NCBI RefSeq assembly: GCF_029846275.1
Contig: NZ_JARVWS010000004.1
Location: forward strand, 372,001-436,000
Length of the DNA stretch: 64,000 nt
Origin: Nocardioides sp. CER19
GTDB lineage: Bacteria > Actinomycetota > Actinomycetes > Propionibacteriales > Nocardioidaceae
Direction of reading: 5' to 3'
The position numbers and the translations under genes are program-made. Shown here one piece after another: positions 1 to 8,893 of this stretch (positions are counted from its first letter, which is position 1; each line of letters begins with the position of its first letter). Below the pieces are notes generated by a model, which was given only the letters and a program-made list of their open reading frames with translations, had not been told where the DNA came from and searched no databases.

Positions 1-506
1 GCCAGCCGGCGGTCCTTGTTGGCGTAGACGTTGGCCGACCAGAGGATCAGCGACAGCTTCGCGATCTCGGACGGCTGGATGCGCAGCGGGCCGATCGCGA
101 GCCAGTTCTGGTTGCCCGCGACGGAGACGCCCAGGAAGGCCACCAGGAGCAGCAGCCCGAGGGAGACGAAGTAGGCCAGCCAGGTGAACCGGCGGATCCA
201 GCGGGTCGACATCCATGTCGCCACCCAGGCGACCGGGAGGCCGATGACCACCCACAGCGCCTGGCGGCGGACGATCGCGTACGAGTCGCCGTACTGCTGG
301 AAGGAGTAGACGCTCGAGGCGCTCAGCACCATGATCATGCCGATGGTCAGCAGGAGGGCCGAGGCGCCGAGCAGCAGGTAGTAGGACGTCAGCGGCCGGT
401 CCATCGCCTCGCGCAGCGCCCTGAGCCAGGGCGTGCTGCGCAGCGCCCCGCGGACCCGGCTGACGGCTGGTACGACGGCGGTGTCCTCGGGGTTGGCTGT
501 CGTCAT
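1..506 (-). CDS. ftsW: Cell-division lipid II polymerase FtsW, N-terminal part
   Basis: SEDS-family peptidoglycan glycosyltransferase that polymerises lipid II at the septum in the cytoplasmic membrane. Only the first 168 codons are present; the gene runs off the left edge. Translation from the ATG at 506 gives a cytoplasmic tail of about 40 residues, several hydrophobic segments (one starts SYYLLLGASALLLTIG) and the SEDS signature NQNWLAIGPLRIQPSEIAK. It lies 16 nt downstream of murD in the same direction, the usual dcw order. RodA is the alternative, but the murD linkage favours FtsW. Confidence 0.93.
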   Translation of the reverse strand, partial: MTTANPEDTAVVPAVSRVRGALRSTPWLRALREAMDRPLTSYYLLLGASALLLTIGMIMVLSASSVYSFQQYGDSYAIVRRQALWVVIGLPVAWVATWMSTRWIRRFTWLAYFVSLGLLLLVAFLGVSVAGNQNWLAIGPLRIQPSEIAKLSLILWSANVYANKDRRL

Positions 507-522
507 CCCCTGGTGCCCCCTG

Positions 523-1983
523 TCAGTGTCCGGTGTGCTCCCTCACCGCCGCGGCGAACGCGTCCCCACGGGCGGCGTAGTCACGGAACTGGTCCATGGA
601 GGCGCAGCCGGGTGCCATCAGCACGGTGTCCCCGGGCTGGGCGAGGCCGGCGGCGGCCGCCACGACCTGTCGCATGACGTCAACGCCAGTCTCACTGGTC
701 CCAGCCGTCACAACCGGCACATCGGGGGCGTGTCGCGCGAGAGCCTGCGCGATGACGTCGCGGTCTCGGCCGGTGAGGACGACGGCGCGCAGCCGTCCCT
801 TCACCGTCTCGACCAGCTCGTCGAACGTCGCTCCCTTCGCGAGGCCACCGGCGACCCAGACGACGGGGTCGTAGGCGAGCAGGCTGGACTTCGCGGCATG
901 CGGGTTGGTGGCCTTGGAGTCGTCGACCCACGTGACGCCGTCCTTCTCGGCGACCACGGTGATCCGGTGGCCGCCGGGGCGGAAGGCGCGCAGCCCGTCG
1001 CGGACCGCCGCCTGGCTGACCCCGTGGGCCCGCGCGAGGGCCGCCGCCGCGAGGGCGTTCTGCACGAAGTGCGGCGCCGGGCTCGCGAGGTCGCCGATCT
1101 GGCACAGCTCGGCGGCGCTGGTGGCGCGCTCCTCGATGAAGGCGCGGTCGACCAGGATGTCCTCGACCACGCCGAGCATCCCGACGCCCGGCATGCCCAG
1201 CGTGAACCCGATCGCGCGGGCACCTTCGACGACGTCGGCCTCCTCGACCAGTCGGCGGGTGGTCTCGTCGGCGACGTTGTAGACGCACGCGCGGGAGACG
1301 CGCTCGAAGACCCGGCCCTTGTCGGCGGCGTAGCCGGCCATGCCGCCCAGGTCGTCGTACCAGTCGAGGTGGTCCTCGGCCACGTTGAGCACGGCGGCCG
1401 ACTCGGCGGCCATCGACTCGGTGTAGTGGAGCTGGAAGCTGGAGAGCTCGACCGCGAAGACGTCGTAGGGGGTGGGGTCCATGACCGCCTCGACGATCGG
1501 GCGACCCACGTTGCCGACGGCGACGCTGCGCAGGCCAGCCGTCCGCAGGATCGTGTCGAGCATCTCGGTGGTCGTCGTCTTGCCGTTGGTGCCGGTGATC
1601 GCGAGCCACGGAGCCGGGTGGTCGGGGTCGCGCAGCCGCCAGGCGAGCTCGACCTCCCCCCAGATCGGGATGCCGCGGTCGCGGGCCTGCGCGAGCAGGG
1701 CCGCCGACGGCCGCCAGCCGGGGCTGGTGACGAGCAGGTCGGTGTCGTCCGGCAGCGTGGCCGTCGCGCCCTCGCCGAGCCGGATCTTCGCGCCGAGCAC
1801 CTCGAGGAGCTGGGCCTTCTCGGCCCGCTCCCCCTCGGCCGGCTTCTCGTCGAGCGCGGTGACCGCGGCGCCGAGGTGGAGGAGGTTGTCGGCCGCGGCG
1901 AATCCTGAGACGCCGAACCCGGCGACGACGGCGCGGACGCCCTCCCAGGAGTCGTGGCGGCCGAGTCGGCCGGGGTCGCCCAT
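523..1983 (-). CDS. murD: UDP-N-acetylmuramoyl-L-alanine--D-glutamate ligase
   Basis: Cytoplasmic ATP-dependent Mur ligase that adds D-Glu to UDP-MurNAc-L-Ala. The 486 residues show an N-terminal Rossmann-like domain (AVVAGFGVSGFAAADNL), the Mur ATP-binding loop GTNGKTTTTEML and a C-terminal Mur ligase domain (TWVDDSKATNPHA). The ATG at 1983 overlaps the mraY stop as ATGA, so translation is probably coupled. The same frame stays open upstream through mraY, but that part is compositional and looks nothing like a protein domain. Length is normal for the family. Confidence 0.96.
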   Translation of the reverse strand: MGDPGRLGRHDSWEGVRAVVAGFGVSGFAAADNLLHLGAAVTALDEKPAEGERAEKAQLLEVLGAKIRLGEGATATLPDDTDLLVTSPGWRPSAALLAQARDRGIPIWGEVELAWRLRDPDHPAPWLAITGTNGKTTTTEMLDTILRTAGLRSVAVGNVGRPIVEAVMDPTPYDVFAVELSSFQLHYTESMAAESAAVLNVAEDHLDWYDDLGGMAGYAADKGRVFERVSRACVYNVADETTRRLVEEADVVEGARAIGFTLGMPGVGMLGVVEDILVDRAFIEERATSAAELCQIGDLASPAPHFVQNALAAAALARAHGVSQAAVRDGLRAFRPGGHRITVVAEKDGVTWVDDSKATNPHAAKSSLLAYDPVVWVAGGLAKGATFDELVETVKGRLRAVVLTGRDRDVIAQALARHAPDVPVVTAGTSETGVDVMRQVVAAAAGLAQPGDTVLMAPGCASMDQFRDYAARGDAFAAAVREHTGH

Positions 1984-3050
1984 CAGTTGCCCGTCACCCA
2001 CTCGGCGTAGAAGATGCCGACGCCCGCGGCGACGCAGAGGCCCGTGATGACCCAGAACCGGATCACGACGGTGACCTGCTCCCAGCCGAGCATCTCGAAG
2101 TGGTGGTGGATCGGCGCCATCCGGAAGATGCGCCTGCCCCTGCTCACCTTGAAGAACCCGACCTGCAGCATCACCGACAGGGTCTCCACCACGAAGAGGC
2201 CGCCCAGGATCACGACCAGCAGCTCGGTGCGGGACAGGATCGCCAGCCCTGCGAGGGCGCTGCCGAGCGCCAGCGAGCCGGTGTCGCCCATGAAGATCTG
2301 TGCGGGCGACGCGTTCCACCACAGGAACCCGATGCAGGCGCCGGCGATGCAGGCGGCGACGACCGCCAGGTCGAGGGGGTCGCGCACGTCGTAGCACTTG
2401 GGGTTCACGGTCACGCCGCACGTCTGGTTGGCCTGCCAGATGCCCACGACGACGTACGCCGCGAAGACGAGCGCGCTCGCCCCGGTGGCCAGGCCGTCGA
2501 GACCGTCCGTGAGGTTGACCGCGTTGCTGAACCCGGTGACGAAGAACCAGATGAGCAGCAGCACCACGATCGTCGGCAGCGTCCAGCCCCAGTCCCGCAG
2601 GAAGGAGATCTCGTTGGAAGCCGGGTTGCGGCCGGCCTCGTCGGCCAGGCGGTCCCACAGCGCCAGCCCGCCGAAGACCAGGGCGATGACGGTCTGGCCG
2701 ATCATCTTGGCCCTGCTGCGCAGGCCCAGGTTGCGCTGCCGGTAGATCTTGATGAAGTCGTCGAGGAAGCCGACCAGGCCGGTTCCGACGAAGAGGAAGA
2801 GCAGCAGCAGCGCCGAGTACGACGGCTGCACGCCGGTCACCAGCTTGGCCACGAAGTAGCCGACCACCGTGGCCACGATGATCGCGACGCCACCCATCGT
2901 CGGCGTCCCGCGCTTCGTGTGGTGGGTGGTCGGGCCGTCCTCGCGGATCTCCTGCCCGTAGCCCAGCCGCGTGAACTCGCGGATCGCGATGCGGGTGCCG
3001 AGCAGCGAGACGAGGAGGGCCACTCCGCCGCCCAACAGGATCGCTCTCAT
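1983..3050 (-). CDS. mraY: Phospho-N-acetylmuramoyl-pentapeptide transferase
   Basis: Integral membrane enzyme that transfers phospho-MurNAc-pentapeptide to undecaprenyl phosphate, making lipid I. The 355 residues, many in hydrophobic segments, are full length. Signatures visible are GTPTMGGVAI near the N-terminus, the acidic loop NLTDGLDGLA, FMGDTGSLALG and the C-terminal histidine cluster APIHHHFEMLGW. The start is an ATG behind a GGTGAGGGAG-like ribosome site. Its upstream neighbour is murE rather than murF, which is unusual. Confidence 0.97.
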   Translation of the reverse strand: MRAILLGGGVALLVSLLGTRIAIREFTRLGYGQEIREDGPTTHHTKRGTPTMGGVAIIVATVVGYFVAKLVTGVQPSYSALLLLFLFVGTGLVGFLDDFIKIYRQRNLGLRSRAKMIGQTVIALVFGGLALWDRLADEAGRNPASNEISFLRDWGWTLPTIVVLLLIWFFVTGFSNAVNLTDGLDGLATGASALVFAAYVVVGIWQANQTCGVTVNPKCYDVRDPLDLAVVAACIAGACIGFLWWNASPAQIFMGDTGSLALGSALAGLAILSRTELLVVILGGLFVVETLSVMLQVGFFKVSRGRRIFRMAPIHHHFEMLGWEQVTVVIRFWVITGLCVAAGVGIFYAEWVTGN

Positions 3051-3166
3051 GACTCCCTCACCACTGGCTCACCACTCGCACGGTGCTCCCTCGTCGCTCG
3101 TCTGTGGCCCCCTCCCGTCCTGGCGACGGGCCCGGACCATCCTGCCGTACGCCCGTTCGGCCCGCT
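3051..3166 (-). other. murE-mraY gap where murF would normally lie
   Basis: Only 116 bp separate the murE stop from the mraY start. Read on the minus strand the gap contains a short direct repeat (GTGGTGAG twice, 3 nt apart) just before mraY and a purine-rich ribosome-binding stretch. No part of it encodes a recognisable MurF fragment. In most actinobacterial dcw clusters murF fills this position. Confidence 0.7.
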
Positions 3167-4738
3167 TCACGCCATGCCGGTCGCTCCGCGAAGCCGTGTG
3201 ATCAACGCCTCTCGTGAGACCTGCCGGTCGTCGAAGGGATGCACCACCCCGGCGACCTCCTGCCCGGTCTCGTGGCCCTTGCCCGCCACGAGCACGATGT
3301 CGCCGGCCTCGGCCCGGCCGATCGCCTCGGTGATCGCGGCCCGCCGGTCGCCGATCTCCAGCACCTCAGCGCCACCGCGCCCGGCCCCGTCGAGCACTGC
3401 GGCACGGATGGCCGCGGGTTCCTCGGTACGCGGGTTGTCGTCGGTGACCACGACGAGGTCGGCCAGCCGCGCGGCGATCTCGCCCATGAGCGGCCGCTTG
3501 CCGGCGTCGCGGTCGCCGCCGGCGCCGATCACGACCAGCACCCGCCCGTCGGTCAGTGGCCGCAGCGTCCTGATCGCCGCCTCGACGGCGTCCGGCTTGT
3601 GCGCGTAGTCGACGACGACGGTGAAGTCCTGCCCCGCCTCGATCCGCTCCAGGCGGCCGGGCACCCCGCCGCCCTGGCCGATCGCGTTCGCGATCCTGGT
3701 CGCGTCCAGGCCCGCCTCGGCCGCGGCCGCGATCGCCGCCAGGGTGTTCGTCACGTTGAAGTCGCCCGGGAGCGGGCAGCGCGCCTCGAGCCGGACGTCG
3801 GGGCCGACCACGGTGAACGTCGACCCTTGCGGGCCCAGCTCGACGTCGACGGCGCGCCAGTCGGCGTCGCCGAGCGTCGAGAACGTGCTGACCGGGATCG
3901 GGGCCTCGGCGGCGAGCCGCCGCCCGTGCTCGTCGTCGATGTTGACCAGGCCGCGCCGGGCGCGCTCGGGCGTGAAGAGGGAGGCCTTGGCGGCGTAGTA
4001 CTCGGCGACGCTGTGGTGGAAGTCGAGGTGGTCGCGGCCGAGGTTGAGGAAGACCGCGACGTCGAACACGACGCCGTCGACCCGACCGAGCACGAGGGCG
4101 TGGCTGGAGACCTCCATGGCACACGCCTTGACCTTCTGCTCCCGCATCCGGGCGAAGAGGGCGTGCAGGTCGGGGGCCTCCGGCGTGGTCAGCGTGGTCT
4201 TCACGTCCTTGCCGGCGATCCGGGTGCCGACGGTGCCGATGACGCCGGCCGTCACCCCGGCCCGCTGCAGTCCGCCCTCGAGCAGCCGGGTCGTGGTCGT
4301 CTTGCCCTGCGTGCCAGTGACGCCGATCATCCGGAGGGCGGCCGCCGGGTCGCCGTACACCCGGGCCGCCAGGCGGCCGAGCGCGCGCCGCGGGTCCTCC
4401 GTGACGATGACGGGTACGCCGGCCAGCAGCGGCGACCCGGGCTTGACCCGGCTCGCGCCGACCTCGTCGGTCAGCACCGCGACCGCGCCGGCCTCCAGCG
4501 CGTCGGCGACGAAGTCGATGCCGTGGACCCGCGAGCCGGGCAGCGCGGCGTAGAGGTCACCGGGGAGGATCCGCTGGGTGCTCAGCGAGACGCCGGTGAC
4601 GGTGGTCGCCTCGTCACCGGCGATCGTCGTGGCGTCGGGCAGCACCTCGAGGAGGTCGCGCAGGACCGTGCGCGGCGGGCGCTGCGGCCTCGTGGCGGCG
4701 ACGCTCAGCCCGTCGCTGGTGCGGGTGTCGTGGGGCAC
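3167..4738 (-). CDS. murE: UDP-MurNAc-tripeptide synthetase
   Basis: Cytoplasmic Mur ligase that adds the third stem-peptide residue to UDP-MurNAc-L-Ala-D-Glu. The 523 residues contain the ATP loop GVTGTQGKTTTTRLL, the middle-domain motif SSHALVLGRVDGV and, in the C-terminal domain, VVTDDNPRTEEP. The DNPR tetrad is the known signature of diaminopimelate-adding MurE enzymes, so the substrate is inferred to be DAP. The start used is GTG 4738, with only a weak ribosome site. It lies 25 nt downstream of ftsI. Confidence 0.95.
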   Translation of the reverse strand: MPHDTRTSDGLSVAATRPQRPPRTVLRDLLEVLPDATTIAGDEATTVTGVSLSTQRILPGDLYAALPGSRVHGIDFVADALEAGAVAVLTDEVGASRVKPGSPLLAGVPVIVTEDPRRALGRLAARVYGDPAAALRMIGVTGTQGKTTTTRLLEGGLQRAGVTAGVIGTVGTRIAGKDVKTTLTTPEAPDLHALFARMREQKVKACAMEVSSHALVLGRVDGVVFDVAVFLNLGRDHLDFHHSVAEYYAAKASLFTPERARRGLVNIDDEHGRRLAAEAPIPVSTFSTLGDADWRAVDVELGPQGSTFTVVGPDVRLEARCPLPGDFNVTNTLAAIAAAAEAGLDATRIANAIGQGGGVPGRLERIEAGQDFTVVVDYAHKPDAVEAAIRTLRPLTDGRVLVVIGAGGDRDAGKRPLMGEIAARLADLVVVTDDNPRTEEPAAIRAAVLDGAGRGGAEVLEIGDRRAAITEAIGRAEAGDIVLVAGKGHETGQEVAGVVHPFDDRQVSREALITRLRGATGMA

Positions 4739-4763
4739 CGGTCGATCATCCCAGCAGGTGGAC

Positions 4764-6539
4764 TCAGTAGCGGAGCCGGCCCGGCCCCCACTCCACCGGC
4801 AGGTGGGAGGGCTGCGTGCCGGTCGGCGGGATGCCGTAGCGGGCGAGGAGGCGGCTCATGATCTTGGAGAACACCGGCCCGGCGAGCGAGCCGCCACCCT
4901 TGTTGGTCTTCGGGTCCTGGATGGCGACGTAGACGGTGAAGCGCGGGTTGTCCGCGGGTGCGAACCCGGCGAAGGAGACGGTGAGCGAGCCGTCGTAGCA
5001 CTTGCAGGACGAGTCCGCCCGCTGCGCCGTGCCGGTCTTGCCGGCGACGCGGTAGCCCGGCACCTGGGCGCCCGGCGCAGTGCCGGTGGCCGGGTCGGGC
5101 ACCCGCTCCATCATATTCATCATCTGGTCGGCGGCCTCGGCGCTGACGACGCGGGTCCGCGTGGTGCGGTCGCTGCCCACCGTCTGCCCGGAGTCGGTCG
5201 TGGCAGAGCCCTCGATGAGGCTGGGCGACACCCGCACGCCGCCGTTGGCGACGGTGTTGACCGCCGTGATCATCTGGAGCGCGTTGACGGACACCGACTG
5301 GCCGAAGTCGATCCGGTCCTGGATCTGGTGGTTCCACTGGGCGGCGCTCGGCAGGATGCCCGGGGACTCGCCGGAGAGGCCGACTCCCGTGCGCTGCCCG
5401 AGACCGAACTTCACCAGGTAGTCGCGCAGCTGGCCGTCGTCGAAGTGGTCGGCGGCGAGCACAGTGCCGATGTTGGACGACTGGGCGACGACGCCGGCCA
5501 GGGTCCACCGCTTCGTCGGGTGGTCGAACCAGTCGTGGATGACGCGGTCCTCGCGGTGCAGCGAGTTGGGCACCGTCAGCCGGGTCCGGTCGGTCACCTT
5601 GCCGGCGTCGATGAGCGCCGAGAGGGTCAGCACCTTCTCCACCGAGCCGGGCTCGTAGACGTCGGAGAGGGCGCGGCTGCCGCGGTCCGCCTTGGGTGAC
5701 TCGGCGGGGTGGTTGGCGTCGAAGGTCGGGTAGTCCGACAGCGCCAGGACCTCACCGGTGCGGGTGTCCATCGCGAGGGCGACGCCCGACTCCGAGTTGG
5801 TCGAGGTCACCGCCTGGGCGAGGACCTTGTTGGCGTACCACTGCACGTCGCGGTCGATCGTCGTCTTGATGCTCTGCCCGTCGACGGGCGCGACCGAGGT
5901 GCTCTGCCCGAGTGGGATGCGGCTGCCGCTCGCGACCTCGTAGGTGGCGGTGCCGTCCTTGCCGGCCAGCCGCTTGTCGAACGTGCGCTCCAGACCACCG
6001 AGGGACTCGTCGGTGCCGACGAACCCGACGAGGTTGGCGGCGAGGTCGCCGCCCGGGTAGTCGCGCAGCGGGTCGCGGCGTGTCGTCAGGCCTTTGTAGC
6101 CGAGCGCCTCGGCCTCCTGGACGGCGCGGCTGGCGATCGTCGCCGGGATCCGGCGGGCGACGTACTCGAACCGGCTGCCGTCGGTGCCGCGCAGACGCTT
6201 GAGCGTCGTGAAGTAGTCGACGTCGAGCTTGTTGGAGAGGAACTTGGCCAGCTGCGGCGCGCGCTTGGAGGTCATCAGCGGGTCGGCGACGACCATCAGC
6301 CCGTCCACCGAGTCGGCGAGCGGCTCACCGTTGCGGTCGAGGATGTCGCCGCGGCTCGCGGGGAGCACGACCTGGACCATGTTGGCCTTGCGGGCCGCGG
6401 CCGCGTAGGAGTAGGGGTCGAAGCCCTGCAGCTGCACCAGGCGCGCCCCGAACAGGGACAGCACCATCGCGATCAGGACGAAGCCGACGCGGAGCCGGAA
6501 GTGGGACGAGCCGCGACCGGTGCCACGCTTCCTGGTCAC
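4764..6539 (-). CDS. ftsI: Septal transpeptidase, class B penicillin-binding protein
   Basis: Membrane-anchored D,D-transpeptidase that cross-links septal peptidoglycan with FtsW. The 591 residues have a short basic cytoplasmic tail, one membrane segment at about residues 17-36, a dimerisation region (ASRGDILDRNGEPLA) and a transpeptidase domain. Its active-site motifs are SVEK at 299-302, SSN at 354-356 and KTGT at 501-504. A GTG start with AGGGGGAG a few nt upstream was chosen. An odd CKC pair lies just after KTGT (residues 512-514) in the catalytic domain. Confidence 0.95.
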   Translation of the reverse strand: MTRKRGTGRGSSHFRLRVGFVLIAMVLSLFGARLVQLQGFDPYSYAAAARKANMVQVVLPASRGDILDRNGEPLADSVDGLMVVADPLMTSKRAPQLAKFLSNKLDVDYFTTLKRLRGTDGSRFEYVARRIPATIASRAVQEAEALGYKGLTTRRDPLRDYPGGDLAANLVGFVGTDESLGGLERTFDKRLAGKDGTATYEVASGSRIPLGQSTSVAPVDGQSIKTTIDRDVQWYANKVLAQAVTSTNSESGVALAMDTRTGEVLALSDYPTFDANHPAESPKADRGSRALSDVYEPGSVEKVLTLSALIDAGKVTDRTRLTVPNSLHREDRVIHDWFDHPTKRWTLAGVVAQSSNIGTVLAADHFDDGQLRDYLVKFGLGQRTGVGLSGESPGILPSAAQWNHQIQDRIDFGQSVSVNALQMITAVNTVANGGVRVSPSLIEGSATTDSGQTVGSDRTTRTRVVSAEAADQMMNMMERVPDPATGTAPGAQVPGYRVAGKTGTAQRADSSCKCYDGSLTVSFAGFAPADNPRFTVYVAIQDPKTNKGGGSLAGPVFSKIMSRLLARYGIPPTGTQPSHLPVEWGPGRLRY

Positions 6540-6681
6540 GCGCTCCCCCTTGCTCTCTCACTCATCGTCATCGCTGACTGTTACTGGTGTTACTGGTGTG
6601 TCCTATGTGAGCAGTCTTGCTGCCCTGCGTGCCCGCGCCCGTCACCGAGCCCGCGTGTCGGGGTCCCGATCTCCTGGGACC

Positions 6682-7137
6682 TCAGCGGAACGAGGGCTTC
6701 CGGACGGACGGCCAGAGCGGCGGCGTGACGTCGGCGTTCGCGGGGGCCGGCTCGCCGCTGACCTTCCCGGTGTCCGTGTGCAGCATCGCCACGTTGCCCG
6801 GGATGACCATGCCCTGCTTCTGGGCGGCCTCGGCGACGTGCTGGGGGTCGCGCAGCTTCTCGAGGTCCATCTCCAGCCCCTGCTGCTGAGCCGCGAGGGT
6901 GGTCGCCTGCTTCTCGAGCCGCGACTCGGTGAACGCCGCCTGCTGCATCGAGGTGTTGAAGCAGAGCAGTCCGATGACGCCGCCGAGGAGGATCAGACTC
7001 ACCAGCGTCACGAACGGGAACCGCGACGCCTGCACCCGTCGGCGAGGGACGACGGTCAACCGGGCGCGCTGGAGGGCGCTCGGCTCGAGCCACGCCAAGC
7101 GGCGAGAGGTGATCTTGGATGCTGCGCTGTTGCTCAT
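6682..7137 (-). CDS. FtsL-like septum protein
   Basis: Small bitopic membrane protein, 151 residues from ATG 7137: a basic N-terminal region of about 40 residues, one membrane segment (FVTLVSLILLGGVIGLLCF), then a coiled-coil stretch (TESRLEKQATTLAAQQQGLEMD) and a proline-rich tail. Size, topology and position between rsmH and ftsI fit FtsL, which recruits FtsI/FtsW to the septum. FtsL sequences diverge widely, so the name rests on topology and position. An upstream in-frame extension to 7275 overlaps rsmH and is not favoured. Confidence 0.8.
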   Translation of the reverse strand: MSNSAASKITSRRLAWLEPSALQRARLTVVPRRRVQASRFPFVTLVSLILLGGVIGLLCFNTSMQQAAFTESRLEKQATTLAAQQQGLEMDLEKLRDPQHVAEAAQKQGMVIPGNVAMLHTDTGKVSGEPAPANADVTPPLWPSVRKPSFR

Positions 7138-7198
7138 GGAGGTCTCCGGGGAAGAGAAGACGGGGAAGGTCTCGGAGGGATGGACTAGGAGGGGCTGA

Positions 7199-8167
7199 CT
7201 AGGAGGGACGAACTCGTTCGATGGCGCGCAGCCGGACCGAGGCTGCGCGGGGGTTCTGGGCGATCTCGGCCTCATCGGCCTGCTCGGCGCCGCGGGTGAC
7301 GAGCCGGTGGGTCGGCTCCATCCCCTCGGGGACGAAGGGCAGCTCCGGCGGGACGTCGAGCTTGGTCGCGGCGGTGAAGGCCTGCTTCACGAGCCTGTCC
7401 TCGAGGGAGTGGTAGGACTCCACGACGACGCGGCCGCCGACCGCGACCGCCTGCACGGCGGCGGGGATGGCGCGGCGCAGGACGGCGAGCTCGTCGTTGA
7501 CCTCCATGCGCAGCGCCTGGAAGGTCCGCTTCGCCGGATGGCCGCCGGTACGCCGGGCGGGCGCGGGGATCACGTCGTAGAGGAGCTCCACCAGCGGGCC
7601 GCTGGTCGTCCACGGCGTGGTCTCGCGTCGACGGACGATGGCGCCGGCGATCCTCGAGGCGAACTTCTCCTCGCCGTACTCGCGCAGCACGCGGGTCAGC
7701 TCGCCGGCGCTGTAGGTGTTGAGGACGTCGGCGGCGGTCGGCCCGGTGCTGTCGTCCATCCGCATGTCGAGCGGCGCGTCCTCGGCGTAGGCGAAGCCGC
7801 GCTCGCGGACGTCGAGCTGCATCGACGAGACGCCGAGGTCGAACAGGACGGCGTCGACGGTCGACAGGCCGAGGTCCGCCATCACGTCGGGCAGCTCGTC
7901 GTAGACGGCGTGGACGCCGGTGAACCGGTCGCCGTACGGCGCCAGCCGCTCCCCCGCCATCGCGAGCGCGTGCTGGTCCCGGTCGATGCCGACGAGCCGG
8001 CAGGTGGGGATCCGCTGCAGGATGGCCTCGCTGTGACCGCCCAGCCCGAGCGTGCAGTCCACGGCGACGGCGCCCTCGCGGGCGAGAGCCGGGGCGAGCA
8101 GCTCGATGATGCGGTCGAGCAGCACGGGCACGTGACGCGGCGCGCCTGCACCTTCGCTGCTGCTCAT
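7199..8167 (-). CDS. rsmH: 16S rRNA (cytosine(1402)-N(4))-methyltransferase
   Basis: SAM-dependent methyltransferase (formerly MraW) that modifies C1402 of 16S rRNA. The 322 residues begin MSSSEGAGAPRHVPVLLD and carry the SAM-binding loop DCTLGLGGHSEAIL, the FDLGVSSMQLD motif, and the C-terminal SYHSLEDRLVKQAF and NPRAASVRLRAIER motifs typical of the family. ATG 8167 was chosen because this is where family proteins begin; a 20-residue in-frame extension exists upstream. It lies between mraZ and the ftsL-like gene. Confidence 0.96.
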   Translation of the reverse strand: MSSSEGAGAPRHVPVLLDRIIELLAPALAREGAVAVDCTLGLGGHSEAILQRIPTCRLVGIDRDQHALAMAGERLAPYGDRFTGVHAVYDELPDVMADLGLSTVDAVLFDLGVSSMQLDVRERGFAYAEDAPLDMRMDDSTGPTAADVLNTYSAGELTRVLREYGEEKFASRIAGAIVRRRETTPWTTSGPLVELLYDVIPAPARRTGGHPAKRTFQALRMEVNDELAVLRRAIPAAVQAVAVGGRVVVESYHSLEDRLVKQAFTAATKLDVPPELPFVPEGMEPTHRLVTRGAEQADEAEIAQNPRAASVRLRAIERVRPS

Positions 8168-8268
8168 CGACCCCACCCTTGGTTCCGTCCTTGGAAATGT
8201 GTGCGGCTCCGTAGAACCAGGTCTCATGCCCGCTCCCTCCGACCTGTGGGAGAGCGCGCCGTCTGGTG

Positions 8269-8325
8269 CCGGGGAAGGTGCCCCAGAAGGCGACGATCAT
8301 CTGGAACCGGGGAAGGTGCCCCAGA
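8269..8325. repeat. Two direct copies of a 19-bp hairpin-like repeat
   Basis: CCGGGGAAGGTGCCCCAGA occurs at 8269-8287 and again at 8307-8325. Each copy contains GGGG and CCCC separated by six bases and could form a small hairpin. The pair lies in the 262-bp gap between mraZ and rsmH. Function unknown. Confidence 0.8.
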
Positions 8326-8401
8326 TGACCGCGAGCGGGACTGAGACCTCGTCCTGCGGAGCCGCTGTTCAGTTGTCGTCCGGTGGCCTCCGGCCACGTT
8401 C

Positions 8402-8434
8402 TTTCGGTCAGCTTTCGGTCAGCTTCCGGTCAGC
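8402..8434. repeat. 11-bp tandem repeat, three units, over the mraZ stop
   Basis: TTTCGGTCAGC is present twice and TTCCGGTCAGC once, back to back. The mraZ stop codon (8430-8432 on the minus strand) lies in the third unit, so slippage here could alter the tail of the protein. Confidence 0.8.
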
Positions 8435-8861
8435 TCTGGGCTGCCGGCTCCTCGTCGAGGTCGGCGAACTTCGCCTGCGCCACCGCCGAGTAGTCCTGCC
8501 AACGCTCCGGGTCCCAGATCTCGATCCGGTCCATCACGCCGATCACCACCACGTCCTTGGTGAGGCCCGCGTAGGCGCGGAGGAGCGGCGAGATGCCGAT
8601 CCGACCCTGCTTGTCCGGGACGCCGGGCTCGGCGCCGCCGAAGAGGATGCGGGCGTAGTCGCGTGCCCCCCGCGAGGTCAGCGGCGTCTGCTGGGCCCGC
8701 TTGGCCTCTTCCATGAAGACGTCCTCGGGCCACACGACCAGGCAGTTCTCCTGACCCTGCGTCACGACAACCCCCTCTGACAGTCGCTCCCTGAACTTGG
8801 CGGGGAGGAAGAGGCGGCCCTTCTCGTCGAGCTTCGGAGTGAAGGTGCCCATGAAGAACAT
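8430..8861 (-). CDS. mraZ: Transcriptional regulator MraZ
   Basis: AbrB-like DNA-binding protein that forms rings and represses the dcw operon in the species studied. The 143 residues from ATG 8861 (MFFMGTFTPKLDEKGRLFLP) include two copies of the MraZ fold, the second around EPGVPDKQGRIGISPLLR. The start is supported by length and by a GAGGGGGGTGG stretch upstream; a longer in-frame extension reads into the operator. First gene of the minus-strand dcw cluster. Probably autoregulated through the boxes at 8911-8960. Confidence 0.94.
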   Translation of the reverse strand: MFFMGTFTPKLDEKGRLFLPAKFRERLSEGVVVTQGQENCLVVWPEDVFMEEAKRAQQTPLTSRGARDYARILFGGAEPGVPDKQGRIGISPLLRAYAGLTKDVVVIGVMDRIEIWDPERWQDYSAVAQAKFADLDEEPAAQS

Positions 8862-8893
8862 CGGGCACCACCCCCCTCGGTCCGACCAGGCCG

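Noticed and set aside
433..1908. A 491-codon plus-strand frame over murD
   Set aside because: It is antisense to murD with no recognisable domain.
523..2658. A 711-codon frame suggesting a MurD fusion with an N-terminal domain
   Set aside because: The upstream part lies over mraY in another frame, is Arg/Pro/Gly-rich and has no domain. The ATGA overlap marks the true murD start.
3051..3166. A murF remnant in the murE-mraY gap
   Set aside because: None of the frames in the 116 bp resembles any MurF segment.
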